Below, piece after piece: positions 16,756-25,979 of a stretch of DNA of 60,040 bases; position 1 is the stretch's first letter, and the number at the start of each line of letters is the position of its first letter. This stretch comes from CAYOWK01 sp964407665 (lineage in GTDB: Bacteria > Pseudomonadota > Alphaproteobacteria > Caulobacterales > Hyphomonadaceae): positions 1 to 60,040 of the forward strand of contig CAYOWK010000025.1 in assembly GCA_964407665.1 (NCBI GenBank), in the 5' to 3' direction. The notes under the pieces are model-generated. The model had not been told where the DNA came from and searched no databases. It saw only the letters and a list, made by a program, of their open reading frames with translations. A program made the position numbers and the translations under genes.

Positions 16756-17760
16756 ATGCCGCATCCTGCGGGCGTAGAGACTGGACGTCTGAAGTTCACC
16801 CCGGCTGAGGTGGTCGAAGCCCAGCGCTTCAATAGCGTGCTGATGTGGGCGCCGCGTTTCCGTGCGCCCAATCCGCCCGGGCGGACAGCCATCCAGGCGA
16901 TGATGCGCGCCAGCCAGAGATTTGTTCCGCACGGCGTGCCGGGGGTCCGGATCCGGACGCTGGCGGCGGACACGGCGGCCGGGCAAGTGAGTTTGCGGAT
17001 CATGACACACGGGGAGACGCCGCGCGGGGTCTATCTGGATTTCCATGGCGGCGGCTGGTGTATCGGAAACGCCGCCATGGACGATCCCCTGAATGCCCGG
17101 ATTGCGCGCGATTGCGGCCTGGCTGTCGTAAGCGTCGACTACACCCTGATGCCGCGCCTGCCGCTGAAGGGCGTGATCGAACAGTGCCGGGCTGCAGCGA
17201 GCTGGGTGTTCGAGAACTGCGAACGGGAATTGGGGGCCGCGGACATTGTTGCGGGCGGGGAATCGGCCGGTGCGCATCTGGCCGCCCACGCCATCCTGCA
17301 CCTGCGCGAGCGGCCGGGTTTCGAGCGCGTGAAAGGCGCGGTGTTGTTCTATGGCGCGTTCGATCTGGGCGGCACGGAGCGGTCACGCAACGCGCCGGCG
17401 GATGCGCTGGTGCTGCACGGTCCGTCGCTCAGGAAGGGGGGCGAGGCGCTGTTGCCCGGGCTGACGCCGGAGGAGCGGCGCGATCCTGACATCTCGCCCG
17501 CCTATGCCGATCTGTCGGGCCTGCCGCCCGCGCTGATGCTGTGCGGGACGCACGATCCCCTGCTGGACGATACGCTGCTGCTGGCGGAGCGCTGGCAGGC
17601 TGCGAGCGGCAATGTTTCGGTCGAGATCGCGCCAGAGGCCCCGCATGCGTTCAACCGGTTCCGGACGCGAATGGCCGAGCGAACGAACGTGTTTGTGCGC
17701 GAGTGGATCAATGAGCGCATGGCGGCGCTGTCGCACCGGCTGCAGACCGCTGCCGAGTAG
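16756..17760 (+). CDS. Alpha/beta hydrolase, HSL (hormone-sensitive lipase) family esterase
   Basis: A 334-residue cytosolic esterase with no signal peptide. The oxyanion-hole motif is HGGGW (about residue 97), the nucleophile is in GESAGAH (about 168), the acid is in CGTHDPLLDD (about 263) and the His is in EAPHAFNRF near residue 296. This is the HSL/family IV pattern acting on short acyl esters. The start ATG at 16756 follows GGGAGAG. It is convergent with the nucleosidase-like gene. Confidence 0.92.
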   Translation: MPHPAGVETGRLKFTPAEVVEAQRFNSVLMWAPRFRAPNPPGRTAIQAMMRASQRFVPHGVPGVRIRTLAADTAAGQVSLRIMTHGETPRGVYLDFHGGGWCIGNAAMDDPLNARIARDCGLAVVSVDYTLMPRLPLKGVIEQCRAAASWVFENCERELGAADIVAGGESAGAHLAAHAILHLRERPGFERVKGAVLFYGAFDLGGTERSRNAPADALVLHGPSLRKGGEALLPGLTPEERRDPDISPAYADLSGLPPALMLCGTHDPLLDDTLLLAERWQAASGNVSVEIAPEAPHAFNRFRTRMAERTNVFVREWINERMAALSHRLQTAAE

Positions 17761-17772
17761 GCAGCGCGCGCC

Positions 17773-18681
17773 TCAGGGCAGCGCTTCGAGAAATGCGAGC
17801 ACGACGGCTGCAGAGTTCTCGGAGGCCAGCTGGAAGAAGGTGCGGGCCTGGTTGCGTTCGGGATCGCCGCCCGCGAGATCGGACAGGGACCGGAAGGCGA
17901 TGAATGGCGTGTCGTTGGCGTAAGCGACGTGCGCGACGGCGGCGCTTTCCATGTCGAGTACGCGCGCCTGAAACGTCCTGAACGCCCAGTCGCGCAGGGC
18001 TGCGTTGTCGACGAAGGCAGGGCCTGAGACGCCGTTGCCGCCGACGACGACCTTCGGCTGATGCGAGAGGCACTGGTCCGGCGCCGTGCAGCGTTTGAGG
18101 GTCACGGAGGGCGCGACGGTATGCGCGACGCCGAGCAGTGCGGGGTCGGTGGCGAACCAGAACTTCTCTTCGGCCTCGCTGGCGCCGCGGGCGATCTGGA
18201 CCGGTTCTGTGAACATCATACCGAAGTTGCTGAACCGGGAGGCGGCGTCCTCGTGGTAGGGCGGCAGGCGATAGCCATCGGGCGTTTCGCGCGCCATCAC
18301 GGTTTCGAGGTACTGGCCCCACTGGTCCGCCACCACGACGTCGCCAACGTCCAGCGACGGGTCGACTCCGCCCGCGATGCCGGAGAAGACGATGCGGTCG
18401 ATGCTGAAGTGGTCGAGCGCCATCTGGGTGGTCATCGCGGCGTTGACCATGGAGATGCCGGACAGGAAGAGGACGACGTCCTGTCCGGCCAGTCTGCCCG
18501 TGGTGAAGGTCACGCCGTTGAGGGTGGACCTGGCGGGCGCTTCCACCTCGACCATCAGGGCGGCGAGTTCGGGCGGGAAGGCGGAGATCACGGCTGTGCG
18601 CGCGACCGGGTCGTGCAGGGGCCGTTGCGGCGTCGTGCAGGCTGTCAGGATGGACAGCACGGTCAGGATCAGGAATCGCAT
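17773..18681 (-). CDS. Lipoprotein MTA/SAH nucleosidase-like phosphorylase-superfamily protein
   Basis: A 302-residue protein with a lipoprotein signal (MRFLILTVLSILTAC, Cys15) before the fold of 5'-methylthioadenosine/S-adenosylhomocysteine nucleosidase. Catalytic residues match: Glu38 (SAFPPEL), Glu245 (LDMESAAVAHV) and Asp268 (RSLSDLAGG). The Gly-rich FSGIAGGVDPSLDVGDVVVA is also typical. An insert of about 50 residues (about 155-205) carries a possible disulphide (RCTAPDQC). Export would place base release from nucleosides in the periplasm. It is divergent from the NCS2 permease, 193 bp away. Confidence 0.85.
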   Translation of the reverse strand: MRFLILTVLSILTACTTPQRPLHDPVARTAVISAFPPELAALMVEVEAPARSTLNGVTFTTGRLAGQDVVLFLSGISMVNAAMTTQMALDHFSIDRIVFSGIAGGVDPSLDVGDVVVADQWGQYLETVMARETPDGYRLPPYHEDAASRFSNFGMMFTEPVQIARGASEAEEKFWFATDPALLGVAHTVAPSVTLKRCTAPDQCLSHQPKVVVGGNGVSGPAFVDNAALRDWAFRTFQARVLDMESAAVAHVAYANDTPFIAFRSLSDLAGGDPERNQARTFFQLASENSAAVVLAFLEALP

Positions 18682-18874
18682 GCTTGTCCCTCCATGGTGT
18701 CAGGGTGACTGCAGCCGGGTCCGGCGCCGCAGGAATTCCACGCGGGAGGCTGGCGGGGCAGGTCTCTGCCGGGAGAACAGGCGGCAACGGGCGGGTGGCG
18801 TCCAGAAGCGAGGCGGCCCCTTGCCGTCGTCCGGCTTGCGGGATGCTACTGGGGGTTCGCTGGGAGTGAGCCGG

Positions 18875-20191
18875 ATGCTGGATCGATTCTTCGGACTGAA
18901 GGCGAAGGGCACGAGCGTCGGTACGGAGGCGCTGGCGGGGGCCACGACCTTCCTGACGATGGCGTACATCATCGTGGTCAACCCCGCGATCCTGGGCGAG
19001 GCCGGTCTGCCGGTTGCGGCTGTGGCCGCCGCCACGTGCCTGTCGGCGGGGATCGGCTGTATCCTGATGGGGCTGCTGGCCAATTATCCGCTGGCGATGG
19101 CTCCGGGGATGGGGCTGAACGCCTATTTCGCCTACACGGTCGTGCTGGGCATGGGCGTGCCGTGGCAGACGGCGCTGGGCTGCGTGTTCATTTCGGGGAT
19201 CGCGTTCTTCATCCTGACCGTGGGCGGCGTCAGGCAGCTGATCATCCGGTCGATCCCGAAACCCCTGCTGGCGGCGACGGCTGCGGGGATTGGACTGTTC
19301 ATCGCGTTCATCGGCTTGCGCAATGCCGGGCTGATCGTGGCCGATCCGGCGACAACGGTGACGCTGGGCGATCTTCGCTCGCCGTCCGCGCTGCTGGCGC
19401 TGGGCGGTCTTGCGCTGATTGCGGCGCTTCAGGCGTGGAAGGTGAAGGGCGCCATCCTGATCGGGATCGTCCTGCTCAGCGTCGCGGGCTGGTTCATGGG
19501 ACTGAGCAGCTGGACCGGCTGGACGTTCGGCCCCACGGCGCTGATGGAGACGGCATTCAAGCTGGATATCCCGGCGGCCTTCGACCTTGGCGGATCCTTC
19601 GGGATTGCGCTGGTCGAGATCATCTTCGTGTTCCTGTTCGTCGACCTGTTCGACAATGTCGGCACGCTGGCGGCGGTGACGAAACGGGCCGGGCTGCAGG
19701 AGGCGGACGGGACGGTTCCGCGCCTGAACCGCATCCTCTATGCCGACGCTGCGGCCACGACGATCGGCTCGCTGGCGGGGACGTCAACGGTCACGAGCTA
19801 TATCGAGAGCGCGTCTGGCGTGGCCGAGGGCGGGCGCACAGGCCTGACGGCGATCGTCACCGGCGTGCTGTTCCTGCTGGCGCTGCTGGTGGCGCCGCTG
19901 GCGACGCTGGTGCCGGTGGCGGCGACATCGCCGGCGCTGATCATGGTCGGCGCAATGATGGTTGGCGCGCTGGGCGAGATAGAGTGGAGCGATCCGGTGG
20001 AGGCCGTGCCTGCCTTCCTGATCGCCATCATGATCCCGCTCACATTCTCGATTGCCGACGGGCTGGCGTTCGGGATCACGGCCTATGCGGTCCTGAAGAT
20101 CGCGGGCGGACGGGCAAAGGCGGCGGACTGGATGCTGTTTGTGCTGGCTTCGCTGTTCGTAGCGAGGTTCGTGTACCTGTCGGCGGGCTGA
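18875..20191 (+). CDS. NCS2-family purine permease (AzgA/GhxP-like)
   Basis: A 438-residue inner-membrane transporter with about 13 hydrophobic segments. Family motifs are GATTFLTMAYIIVVNP, MAPGMGLNAYFAYTVV, FVDLFDNVGTLAAVTKRAGL and GTSTVTSYIESASGVAEGGRTGLTA. These fit the AzgA-like clade that imports adenine, guanine or hypoxanthine by proton symport. The ATG at 18875 has GGGAGTGAG upstream; the frame is open earlier, but that part has no family features. Being divergent from an exported nucleosidase suggests a salvage unit. Confidence 0.93.
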   Translation: MLDRFFGLKAKGTSVGTEALAGATTFLTMAYIIVVNPAILGEAGLPVAAVAAATCLSAGIGCILMGLLANYPLAMAPGMGLNAYFAYTVVLGMGVPWQTALGCVFISGIAFFILTVGGVRQLIIRSIPKPLLAATAAGIGLFIAFIGLRNAGLIVADPATTVTLGDLRSPSALLALGGLALIAALQAWKVKGAILIGIVLLSVAGWFMGLSSWTGWTFGPTALMETAFKLDIPAAFDLGGSFGIALVEIIFVFLFVDLFDNVGTLAAVTKRAGLQEADGTVPRLNRILYADAAATTIGSLAGTSTVTSYIESASGVAEGGRTGLTAIVTGVLFLLALLVAPLATLVPVAATSPALIMVGAMMVGALGEIEWSDPVEAVPAFLIAIMIPLTFSIADGLAFGITAYAVLKIAGGRAKAADWMLFVLASLFVARFVYLSAG

Positions 20192-20210
20192 TCGCTGGAC
20201 CAGCCCGCCG
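20181..20210. terminator. Hairpin between convergent NCS2 and methyltransferase genes
   Basis: CGGCGGGCTG (20181-20190) pairs exactly with CAGCCCGCCG (20201-20210) across a 10-nt loop. It covers the NCS2 stop codon and ends 16 bp before the opposite stop. There is no strong T-run, so it may be a bidirectional terminator or an mRNA 3' stabiliser. Confidence 0.5.
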
Positions 20211-20226
20211 GTCTGCAGGTGGGCTA

Positions 20227-21105
20227 TCAGGCCGGCTTGCGGAAGCGGAGGGTCTGACGGTCGCTTTCGCCGATGGCCAGGTACTTGGCGGGATCGAAGC
20301 CGGCAGGGGCTGCGCCGCCGCCGCGCGGAGCGGTCATCGAGTTCGGCGGCAGCGTCCAGACGCCGAACGGATGGTCCTTGGTGTCCTTCGGATTGGCGTT
20401 CACTTCGGACTCGCCGTCGAGAACCAGACCCGCCTTGAGTGCAGCGGCGACGATGGTGGCCTTGGCCACATAGCCGTCGGTGGCCTTGCGGGCGCCCTGG
20501 ACGGTTTCGGGGCGCGGGTCGGCACGGTGCTCGACGACGCCAAGCACGCCGCCCGGTTTCAGGGCTGCGGCGAAGTCGGACATCGCCTTGTCCAGCATGC
20601 CGTCGGACCAGTACCAGTTGTGGATGTTGCGGAAGGTCAGGACCATGTCGGCCGAGCCGGCCGGAACCAGAGGGCCCGAGTCCTTGCTGAAGGGTACGTA
20701 GGTCTGCGGGCCCCAGACGGCTGCATCTGCCACCTTGGCGATCGGGTTGCCGGTGCCGATGTACTTGCCGCCGCCAGCCTTCAGATAGGGGCTGAGGATT
20801 TCGGCGTAGTAGCCGGAGCCGGGGTTGATCTCGATGACGGTCATGCCGGGCTTCACGCCGAAGAACTCGAGGGTCTCTTTCGGGTGGCGGAAGACGTCAC
20901 GCTTCGAATGCGCGGCATCGCGGGCGGGATTGGCGATGGTCGAGGCGAGCGTGACCTGCGCCATGGCAGTCGCCGCAGGGGCCGCAGGGGCAGAAGGAGC
21001 AGCCGGCGCCGTTGCCGCTGCGGGGGGTGCTTCAGGCGCGTCGGACGATGCGCACGCGGCCATCGCCAGCGGCAGAAGCGAAACGGCGAGTACAGTTCTG
21101 ATCAT
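20227..21105 (-). CDS. Exported lipoprotein SAM-dependent methyltransferase (COG4798-like)
   Basis: A 292-residue protein. MIRTVLAVSLLPLAMAAC is a lipoprotein signal (Cys18), followed by an Ala/Pro linker of about 45 residues and a class I methyltransferase fold: VIEINPGSGYYAEILSPYL is motif I, MVLTFRNIHNWYW motif IV and LKPGGVLGVVEHR motif V. I chose the ATG at 21105 because it begins the signal peptide. The earlier in-frame start at 21165 would mask it. How SAM would reach an exported enzyme is unclear. The substrate is unknown. Confidence 0.82.
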   Translation of the reverse strand: MIRTVLAVSLLPLAMAACASSDAPEAPPAAATAPAAPSAPAAPAATAMAQVTLASTIANPARDAAHSKRDVFRHPKETLEFFGVKPGMTVIEINPGSGYYAEILSPYLKAGGGKYIGTGNPIAKVADAAVWGPQTYVPFSKDSGPLVPAGSADMVLTFRNIHNWYWSDGMLDKAMSDFAAALKPGGVLGVVEHRADPRPETVQGARKATDGYVAKATIVAAALKAGLVLDGESEVNANPKDTKDHPFGVWTLPPNSMTAPRGGGAAPAGFDPAKYLAIGESDRQTLRFRKPA

Positions 21106-21207
21106 CGTTTGAAGCTCCAGGAGTTTCGGTCGCGCGGACCCTAGTGGTGAATACCCGCAGGACAACCCGTTACAGTCACAACAGTTCGCGAGCGCAGTGC
21201 GGGAGGT

Positions 21208-22317
21208 CTAAAGCCACGCCGGTTTCGCATACGGCAGGTCGAGATCCCGCGCGACGCCTTCGTAGGCGATCTTGCCCTCGGCCACGTTGAGACCGGCAGC
21301 GAGGTGGGGGTCGGCTTTCAGTGCGGCTTTCGTTCCCTTGTTGGCGATGTCGAGGGCGAAGGGCAGCGTGACGTTGTTGAGCGCGTAGGCGGAGGTGCGG
21401 GGCACGGCGCCGGGCATGTTGGCGACGCAGTAGTGCAGGATGCCGTCGACCTCGTAGATCGGGTCGTCGTGCGTGGTGGGGCGCGAGGTCTCGAAGCAGC
21501 CGCCCTGGTCGATGGCGATATCGACGAGCACAGCGCCGGGCTTCATCTCCCTGAGCATCGCCCGCGACACCAGGCGAGGCGCCGAGACGCCGGGGATCAG
21601 CACGGCGCCGATCACGAGGTCGGCTTCCCTGACGGCGGTGTCGATGGCGGACTGGGTAGCGTAGACGGTGTCCACGGCCCCGGAAAACTGCACGTCGAGT
21701 TCCTCGAGGCGGGGCATCGACTTGTCGAATACGGTAACGTTGGCGCGGCAGCCGATGGCCATCTCGGCGGCGTGGGTGCCGGCGACGCCCCCGCCAAGGA
21801 TCACGACATTGGCGGCGGGCACGCCGGGCACGCCGCCCAGCAACAGGCCGCGCCCTCGTTTCGTGCGCATCAGTGCATTCGCGCCGACGAAGATCGACAT
21901 GCGGCCCGCGACCTGGCTCATCGGCTGGAGCAGGGGCAGGCGGCCGGCCCGGTTGGTGACGGTCTCGTAGGCGATGCAGGCAGCGCCCGAGGCCATGAGC
22001 GCTTCGGCCTGCGGCTTGTCGGCGGCGAGGTGGAGGTAGGTGAAGAGGGTGTGGTGCGGCTTCAGCAGGGCGCACTCGACGGGCTGCGGCTCCTTCACCT
22101 TGACGATCATCTCGGCGGCTTCAAACACGGACGGCGCGTCGGGGAGGATCGTTGCGCCAGCCTTTTCGTAGGCGGCGTCGGGTGCGCCCGAACCTGCGCC
22201 AGCGCCTGTCTCGACGAACACGTCGTGGCCGGACCGGACGAGTTCGGACACACTCTCGGGGGTCAGGCCGACCCGGTATTCCTGGACCTTGATTTCCTTT
22301 GGAACGCCGATTCTCAT
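21208..22317 (-). CDS. ald: Alanine dehydrogenase
   Basis: A 369-residue NAD-dependent enzyme interconverting L-alanine and pyruvate plus ammonia. It starts MRIGVPKEIKVQEYRVGLTP, with the pyruvate-binding Arg and Lys. The catalytic His is in KPHHTLFTYLHLA (about residue 95), the Rossmann motif is ILGGGVAGTHAAEMA, and IDQGGCFETSRPTTHDDP is diagnostic for Ald. The length matches the family (370). The ribosome-binding site GGGAGATC precedes the ATG. Upstream on the same strand is the lipoprotein hydrolase. Confidence 0.97.
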   Translation of the reverse strand: MRIGVPKEIKVQEYRVGLTPESVSELVRSGHDVFVETGAGAGSGAPDAAYEKAGATILPDAPSVFEAAEMIVKVKEPQPVECALLKPHHTLFTYLHLAADKPQAEALMASGAACIAYETVTNRAGRLPLLQPMSQVAGRMSIFVGANALMRTKRGRGLLLGGVPGVPAANVVILGGGVAGTHAAEMAIGCRANVTVFDKSMPRLEELDVQFSGAVDTVYATQSAIDTAVREADLVIGAVLIPGVSAPRLVSRAMLREMKPGAVLVDIAIDQGGCFETSRPTTHDDPIYEVDGILHYCVANMPGAVPRTSAYALNNVTLPFALDIANKGTKAALKADPHLAAGLNVAEGKIAYEGVARDLDLPYAKPAWL

Positions 22318-22396
22318 GCTGATCTCCCGAATGTTCGTGCAGGGTTATGCCAGAACCGGGCGGATTTGCGCCAGAGACTTGCGCGCAACATTGGCT

Positions 22397-23362
22397 TCAG
22401 GGTTGAGGGGGAGCCGCCGACGCCAGGAACGCCTTCAGGTCAGAGACCGTTTCGTCCGGCAGCTGCTCCATCGGCAGATGCCCGCCCTCGGGATAGGTCA
22501 CGAGCTTCGCGTCCGGGATGGCCTTCGCGATGGCGCGGGCATCGTCGACGGGGATCAGGTTGTCCTGCTCTCCCGACATCACCAGAACGGGCATGCGGAT
22601 CTTTGCGAAGTCGGCAGGCGTCCACGGCGTTCCGGGACGCGAGTTCTGCGTCAGCAGGATGTCGCGATGGCCTTCGGCCATGGCGAGGTCGGTGTAGCGC
22701 TTGACCACTTCATCGGTCACCATCGCTTCGTCGAGATAGGCGGACTTGAGACCGTCCACGGCGAACATCTCCACGTCGAACAGTTTGAGAAAGAACCGCC
22801 CGACGCCGCTGTTGAGCATCGAGAAGACGCCCGGCGGTCCACTGCGTGTCTCGCCTTCCCCGCCAGGCCAGCCAGCCGCGTCCACGAGCACCAGCGCAGT
22901 GAGCCGCTCCGGGTGCTTCATTGCAAAGGACAGGGATACCGCCCCGCCCATCGAATTGCCGGCGAGGACGAACTGGCCGACGCCGGCGTGCTCGGCGAGG
23001 GCGGCCACGAGCTCGGCATTGCGGTCCAGCGAGGCCTTGTAGTCCTTCGGGGCCTTCGTGAGGCCGTGGCCGGGAAGGTCGATTGCGATGAGGCGGTACT
23101 CGTCATCCAGGCGGTCGACCCAGGGCCGCCACGCGTGCACGGATGCGGCGAAGCCATGGACCAGTACCAGTGTGCGACCGTCGGCCTTGCCTTCATCCGT
23201 GTAGTGGACGACCAGCCCCGGTTCGGGTTCGAACGTTTTGGAGGCCGGCAGGCCGTAGGTCTGCTGGAGTTCGCGCACCGGGATCTCGCGCCCGGCGCAT
23301 CCCGGAAGGATGACAAGTGCGCCGATCAGAACGGCGATTGCAGGGATATTGTTCAGTCGCAT
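22397..23362 (-). CDS. Lipoprotein alpha/beta hydrolase
   Basis: A 321-residue hydrolase with a lipobox ending at ILPGC. The oxyanion region is VHGFAASVHAW, the nucleophile is in LAGNSMGGAVSLS, the acid is in MSGEQDNLIPV, and the His is in YPEGGHLPMEQ. The fold is that of the haloperoxidase/meta-cleavage hydrolase group; the substrate is unknown. Two ATGs lie 9 nt apart: the inner one at 23362 has AGGA 8 nt upstream, the outer one at 23371 has no well-placed site. It is one of several exported hydrolases in the window. Confidence 0.88.
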   Translation of the reverse strand: MRLNNIPAIAVLIGALVILPGCAGREIPVRELQQTYGLPASKTFEPEPGLVVHYTDEGKADGRTLVLVHGFAASVHAWRPWVDRLDDEYRLIAIDLPGHGLTKAPKDYKASLDRNAELVAALAEHAGVGQFVLAGNSMGGAVSLSFAMKHPERLTALVLVDAAGWPGGEGETRSGPPGVFSMLNSGVGRFFLKLFDVEMFAVDGLKSAYLDEAMVTDEVVKRYTDLAMAEGHRDILLTQNSRPGTPWTPADFAKIRMPVLVMSGEQDNLIPVDDARAIAKAIPDAKLVTYPEGGHLPMEQLPDETVSDLKAFLASAAPPQP

Positions 23363-23466
23363 CAGGCGCATCCTGCCGCCGGTTGGAAGCTCGGTCGATA
23401 CGCTGGCCAGGGTCCGGCGGATCGTTGGTCGCGCCTTTCCCCAGCGGCGGCGGGGCGTTGTCCGTC

Positions 23467-24099
23467 TCAGCCCCTGCCGGGGTCGCGGGGACCTGGAGGC
23501 TGGAAGGCGGGCAGGTTCCAGCCCCAGAGGATCGCGCCGGCGCGCACGAAGAAGCCGAGCAGGACGCCGAGGCTGGACGCCCAGGCGCCCGGAACGCCGC
23601 CGACGGTCAGAAGGACGAACACGCTGGTTCCGACGATGGCGGAGGATATGTAGATCTCGCGCCGCAGGAGCACCGAGGGCTGACCGGCCAGCACATCGCG
23701 GATGACGCCTCCGAACGTTGCGGTGAGCACGCCCATGACGATGCAGACGGGCGGGGAGACGCCCATCGCCAGAGCCTTTGCGGCGCCTACGACAGCGTAG
23801 ACAGACAGGCCGGCGGCATCGAGCCAGATCAGCGCGACAGCGGGCAGGCCTCGTCCGCGCGTGAGCCAGACCAGCACGGCGACCACTGCGCAGACGACCG
23901 AATAGCCGGCGTCTTCCACCCAGAAGACCGGCGCCCCGATCAGGAGGTCGCGCAGCGTACCGCCGCCGACGCCGGTGATCGCCGCGAAGAAGATGAAGGT
24001 GACGACGTCCTGCCTCCGCTCGGCGGCCATGAGGGCGCCGGAGGCCGCGAAGGTGGCGACGCCGGCGTAGTCGAGGATGTCGAGCAGGGTGAGGGTCAT
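23467..24099 (-). CDS. TRIC-type cation channel family protein (UPF0126, YicG/YadS-like)
   Basis: A 210-residue inner-membrane protein with about seven helices, arranged as two repeats of three. Each repeat has the family's Gly-rich signature: ITGVGGGTLRDLLIG near residue 40 and LTATFGGVIRDVLAGQPSV near residue 125. Prokaryotic TRIC homologues conduct monovalent cations. The stop is 95 bp from the lipoprotein hydrolase gene; the Kef-type antiporter gene lies 17 bp upstream on the same strand, so the two membrane genes probably form one operon. Confidence 0.92.
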   Translation of the reverse strand: MTLTLLDILDYAGVATFAASGALMAAERRQDVVTFIFFAAITGVGGGTLRDLLIGAPVFWVEDAGYSVVCAVVAVLVWLTRGRGLPAVALIWLDAAGLSVYAVVGAAKALAMGVSPPVCIVMGVLTATFGGVIRDVLAGQPSVLLRREIYISSAIVGTSVFVLLTVGGVPGAWASSLGVLLGFFVRAGAILWGWNLPAFQPPGPRDPGRG

Positions 24100-24116
24100 G
24101 GCCTGCCTTTTGCCGC

Positions 24117-25820
24117 TCAGGCGACCTCTGCGCCAGCCCGCCTGTCGCGCTCGCCTTCGTGACTGCCGGTGCGCTCCGCGACCCAGGCCGCGATGACGTC
24201 CGGCTCGACGCCGAGGTTTGCGAGGATATCGGCGGCCAGTTCGATACCCTTTGGTTTTGTCATCGAGAGGTGCGCGCGCAGGCCGAGGCCGGCATAGCGG
24301 ATGCGGTCGGCGGGCGTTTCGACGGCCACGAAACGGCTGGGGCCCTCGCTGATCTTGCCGCCAGGCTGCACCAGCGTCTGGGGGACGACGAAGCGCGTCG
24401 CGCCGAGCACGATGGCGCGGGCGCTGGAGGCGCGGACGGTATCCATCAGCCGAATGTCGCGGGCGTCGCCGTATATGACGTCGTAGCCGTCGGTGGCGGC
24501 GGACACGAAGCGTTCAGGGTCCGGTTCGATGGCGACGTAGGCAAACTCGTGGTCGCCGAGGGCGTCGGCGACGGTGCGGCCCTCGTCCGTCATGCCGAAG
24601 ATGAGGACGGGGCGCTCGTCGCTGGCGTCGGGCACGGCGACCGGGTCGGCCTTGGAGCGTTCAGCGAGGAAGCGGCCGACCCGCTGGCCCAGCGTGGCCC
24701 AAAGAGGCGCGATGACGAGGGTGAGAGCGATGGCGGAGACGAGGATGCTCGACCAGTTGCCGGGCGTGGAGACGGCGACGGCGGGGATGCCGACAACGAC
24801 GAGCGTGAATTCCGAGCCCTGCGAGAGCAGGAAGCTGAGCTGTGTGGCGGAGGGCGACGACCACCGGTTGATCCGGGCGGCGAGGAACACAAGGGCGGTC
24901 TTCACCGCCATGATGGTGATCGCGGAGAGTACGACGGCGGGCCAGACCTGCAGCATCGAGGGCAGGTTCACGCCCATGCCGACGCTCATGAAGAACAGGC
25001 CGAGCAGGAGACCCTGGAACGGCTTGATCTCGTTCTGGATGATGTGGCGATAGGGCGAATCCGAAATCGCCATGCCGGCGAGAAAGGCGCCCAGCGTCAG
25101 GCTGAGGCCGATCCGCTCGGTCGCCGCTGCAGCCGCCAGCACGATGAAGAGCGCGACGGCGGTGAAGGCCTCCTGGTTGCTGGTTGCGGCCAGCGAGTTG
25201 AACAGCGGGCGGACGACGAAGCGGCCGGCCGCGATGGCCACGGCCAGCGCGATGAGGCCCATCGCCAGCGCCATGCCGATCTCGCGCCCCATCGCGCCGG
25301 GCTCCGAATTGATCGAGGCTGCGAGCGTGAGGATGAAGATGGCGGCGATGTCCTGCGCGATCAGGACAGCGGTTGCGGAGCGGGCGATCGGGCAGCCCGG
25401 CGTGTTGCGGTCCTCGAGGACGCGCGCGACGATGGCGGTCGAGGACAGGGCCATCGATACGCCGACCACGATCGCGACGGGGATCCGGAAACCCAGAAAT
25501 CCGGCGATCAGCGCGAAGGCGGCGCCGCAGAGTGCGATCTGCAGGGTGGCGAGCTGGAGGATGTCCTCGCGGCGCGTGCGGATGTCCTTGAGCGAGAAGT
25601 GGAGGCCGATCTCGAAGAGAAGAAACGCAACGCCCAGTTCGGCGAGGAAGTGGGTGGTCTCGTTCTCGGCGACCAGCGACAGCGCTGACGGGCCGATGAC
25701 CACGCCCGCGATGAGATATCCGATGATCGGGCTGAGATGAGCGGCGCGCGCGGCAAAGGCCGCGGCGAGGCCGGCTCCGAGATAGATGATCGGCGGCTGA
25801 AGGGCCTCGACGGCTGTCAA
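24117..25820 (-). CDS. Kef/CPA2-type monovalent cation:proton antiporter
   Basis: A 567-residue membrane protein. Residues about 1-390 give 12-13 hydrophobic segments of the Na/H exchanger fold, with AEIGLHFSLKDIRTRR-like residues, the core SSTAIVARVLED and GAFLAGMAISDSPYRH. Residues about 400-520 form a TrkA-N/RCK domain (VLIFGMTDEGRTVADALG, VIYGDARD). This is the KefB/KefC or YbaL architecture for potassium efflux. The start is a TTG at 25820, supported by GAGGAG 7 nt upstream. It lies upstream of the TRIC gene in a likely operon. Confidence 0.92.
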   Translation of the reverse strand: MTAVEALQPPIIYLGAGLAAAFAARAAHLSPIIGYLIAGVVIGPSALSLVAENETTHFLAELGVAFLLFEIGLHFSLKDIRTRREDILQLATLQIALCGAAFALIAGFLGFRIPVAIVVGVSMALSSTAIVARVLEDRNTPGCPIARSATAVLIAQDIAAIFILTLAASINSEPGAMGREIGMALAMGLIALAVAIAAGRFVVRPLFNSLAATSNQEAFTAVALFIVLAAAAATERIGLSLTLGAFLAGMAISDSPYRHIIQNEIKPFQGLLLGLFFMSVGMGVNLPSMLQVWPAVVLSAITIMAVKTALVFLAARINRWSSPSATQLSFLLSQGSEFTLVVVGIPAVAVSTPGNWSSILVSAIALTLVIAPLWATLGQRVGRFLAERSKADPVAVPDASDERPVLIFGMTDEGRTVADALGDHEFAYVAIEPDPERFVSAATDGYDVIYGDARDIRLMDTVRASSARAIVLGATRFVVPQTLVQPGGKISEGPSRFVAVETPADRIRYAGLGLRAHLSMTKPKGIELAADILANLGVEPDVIAAWVAERTGSHEGERDRRAGAEVA

Positions 25821-25885
25821 ACCGGGGCTCCTCTGTGCCTGATCATCCCGGGTTCAGCCTTCCAAAAAAAGCAAAGCACGCAAGC

Positions 25886-25918
25886 AAAAGGGGCCGCCGC
25901 GATACTCGCGACGGCCCC
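25886..25918 (-). terminator. Rho-independent terminator of the TorF-like gene
   Basis: On the minus strand a 13-bp GC-rich stem (GGGGCCGTCGCGA with TCGCGGCGGCCCC, one G-U pair) and loop GTA (plus 25890-25918) is followed by TTTT. It lies 62 bp after the porin-like gene's stop. Confidence 0.85.
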
Positions 25919-25979
25919 ACTCTTGCTGCATCGCCCTGCGAGGGCAATTGGCAATTCGTTACATCATTCGGCGCAAGGC

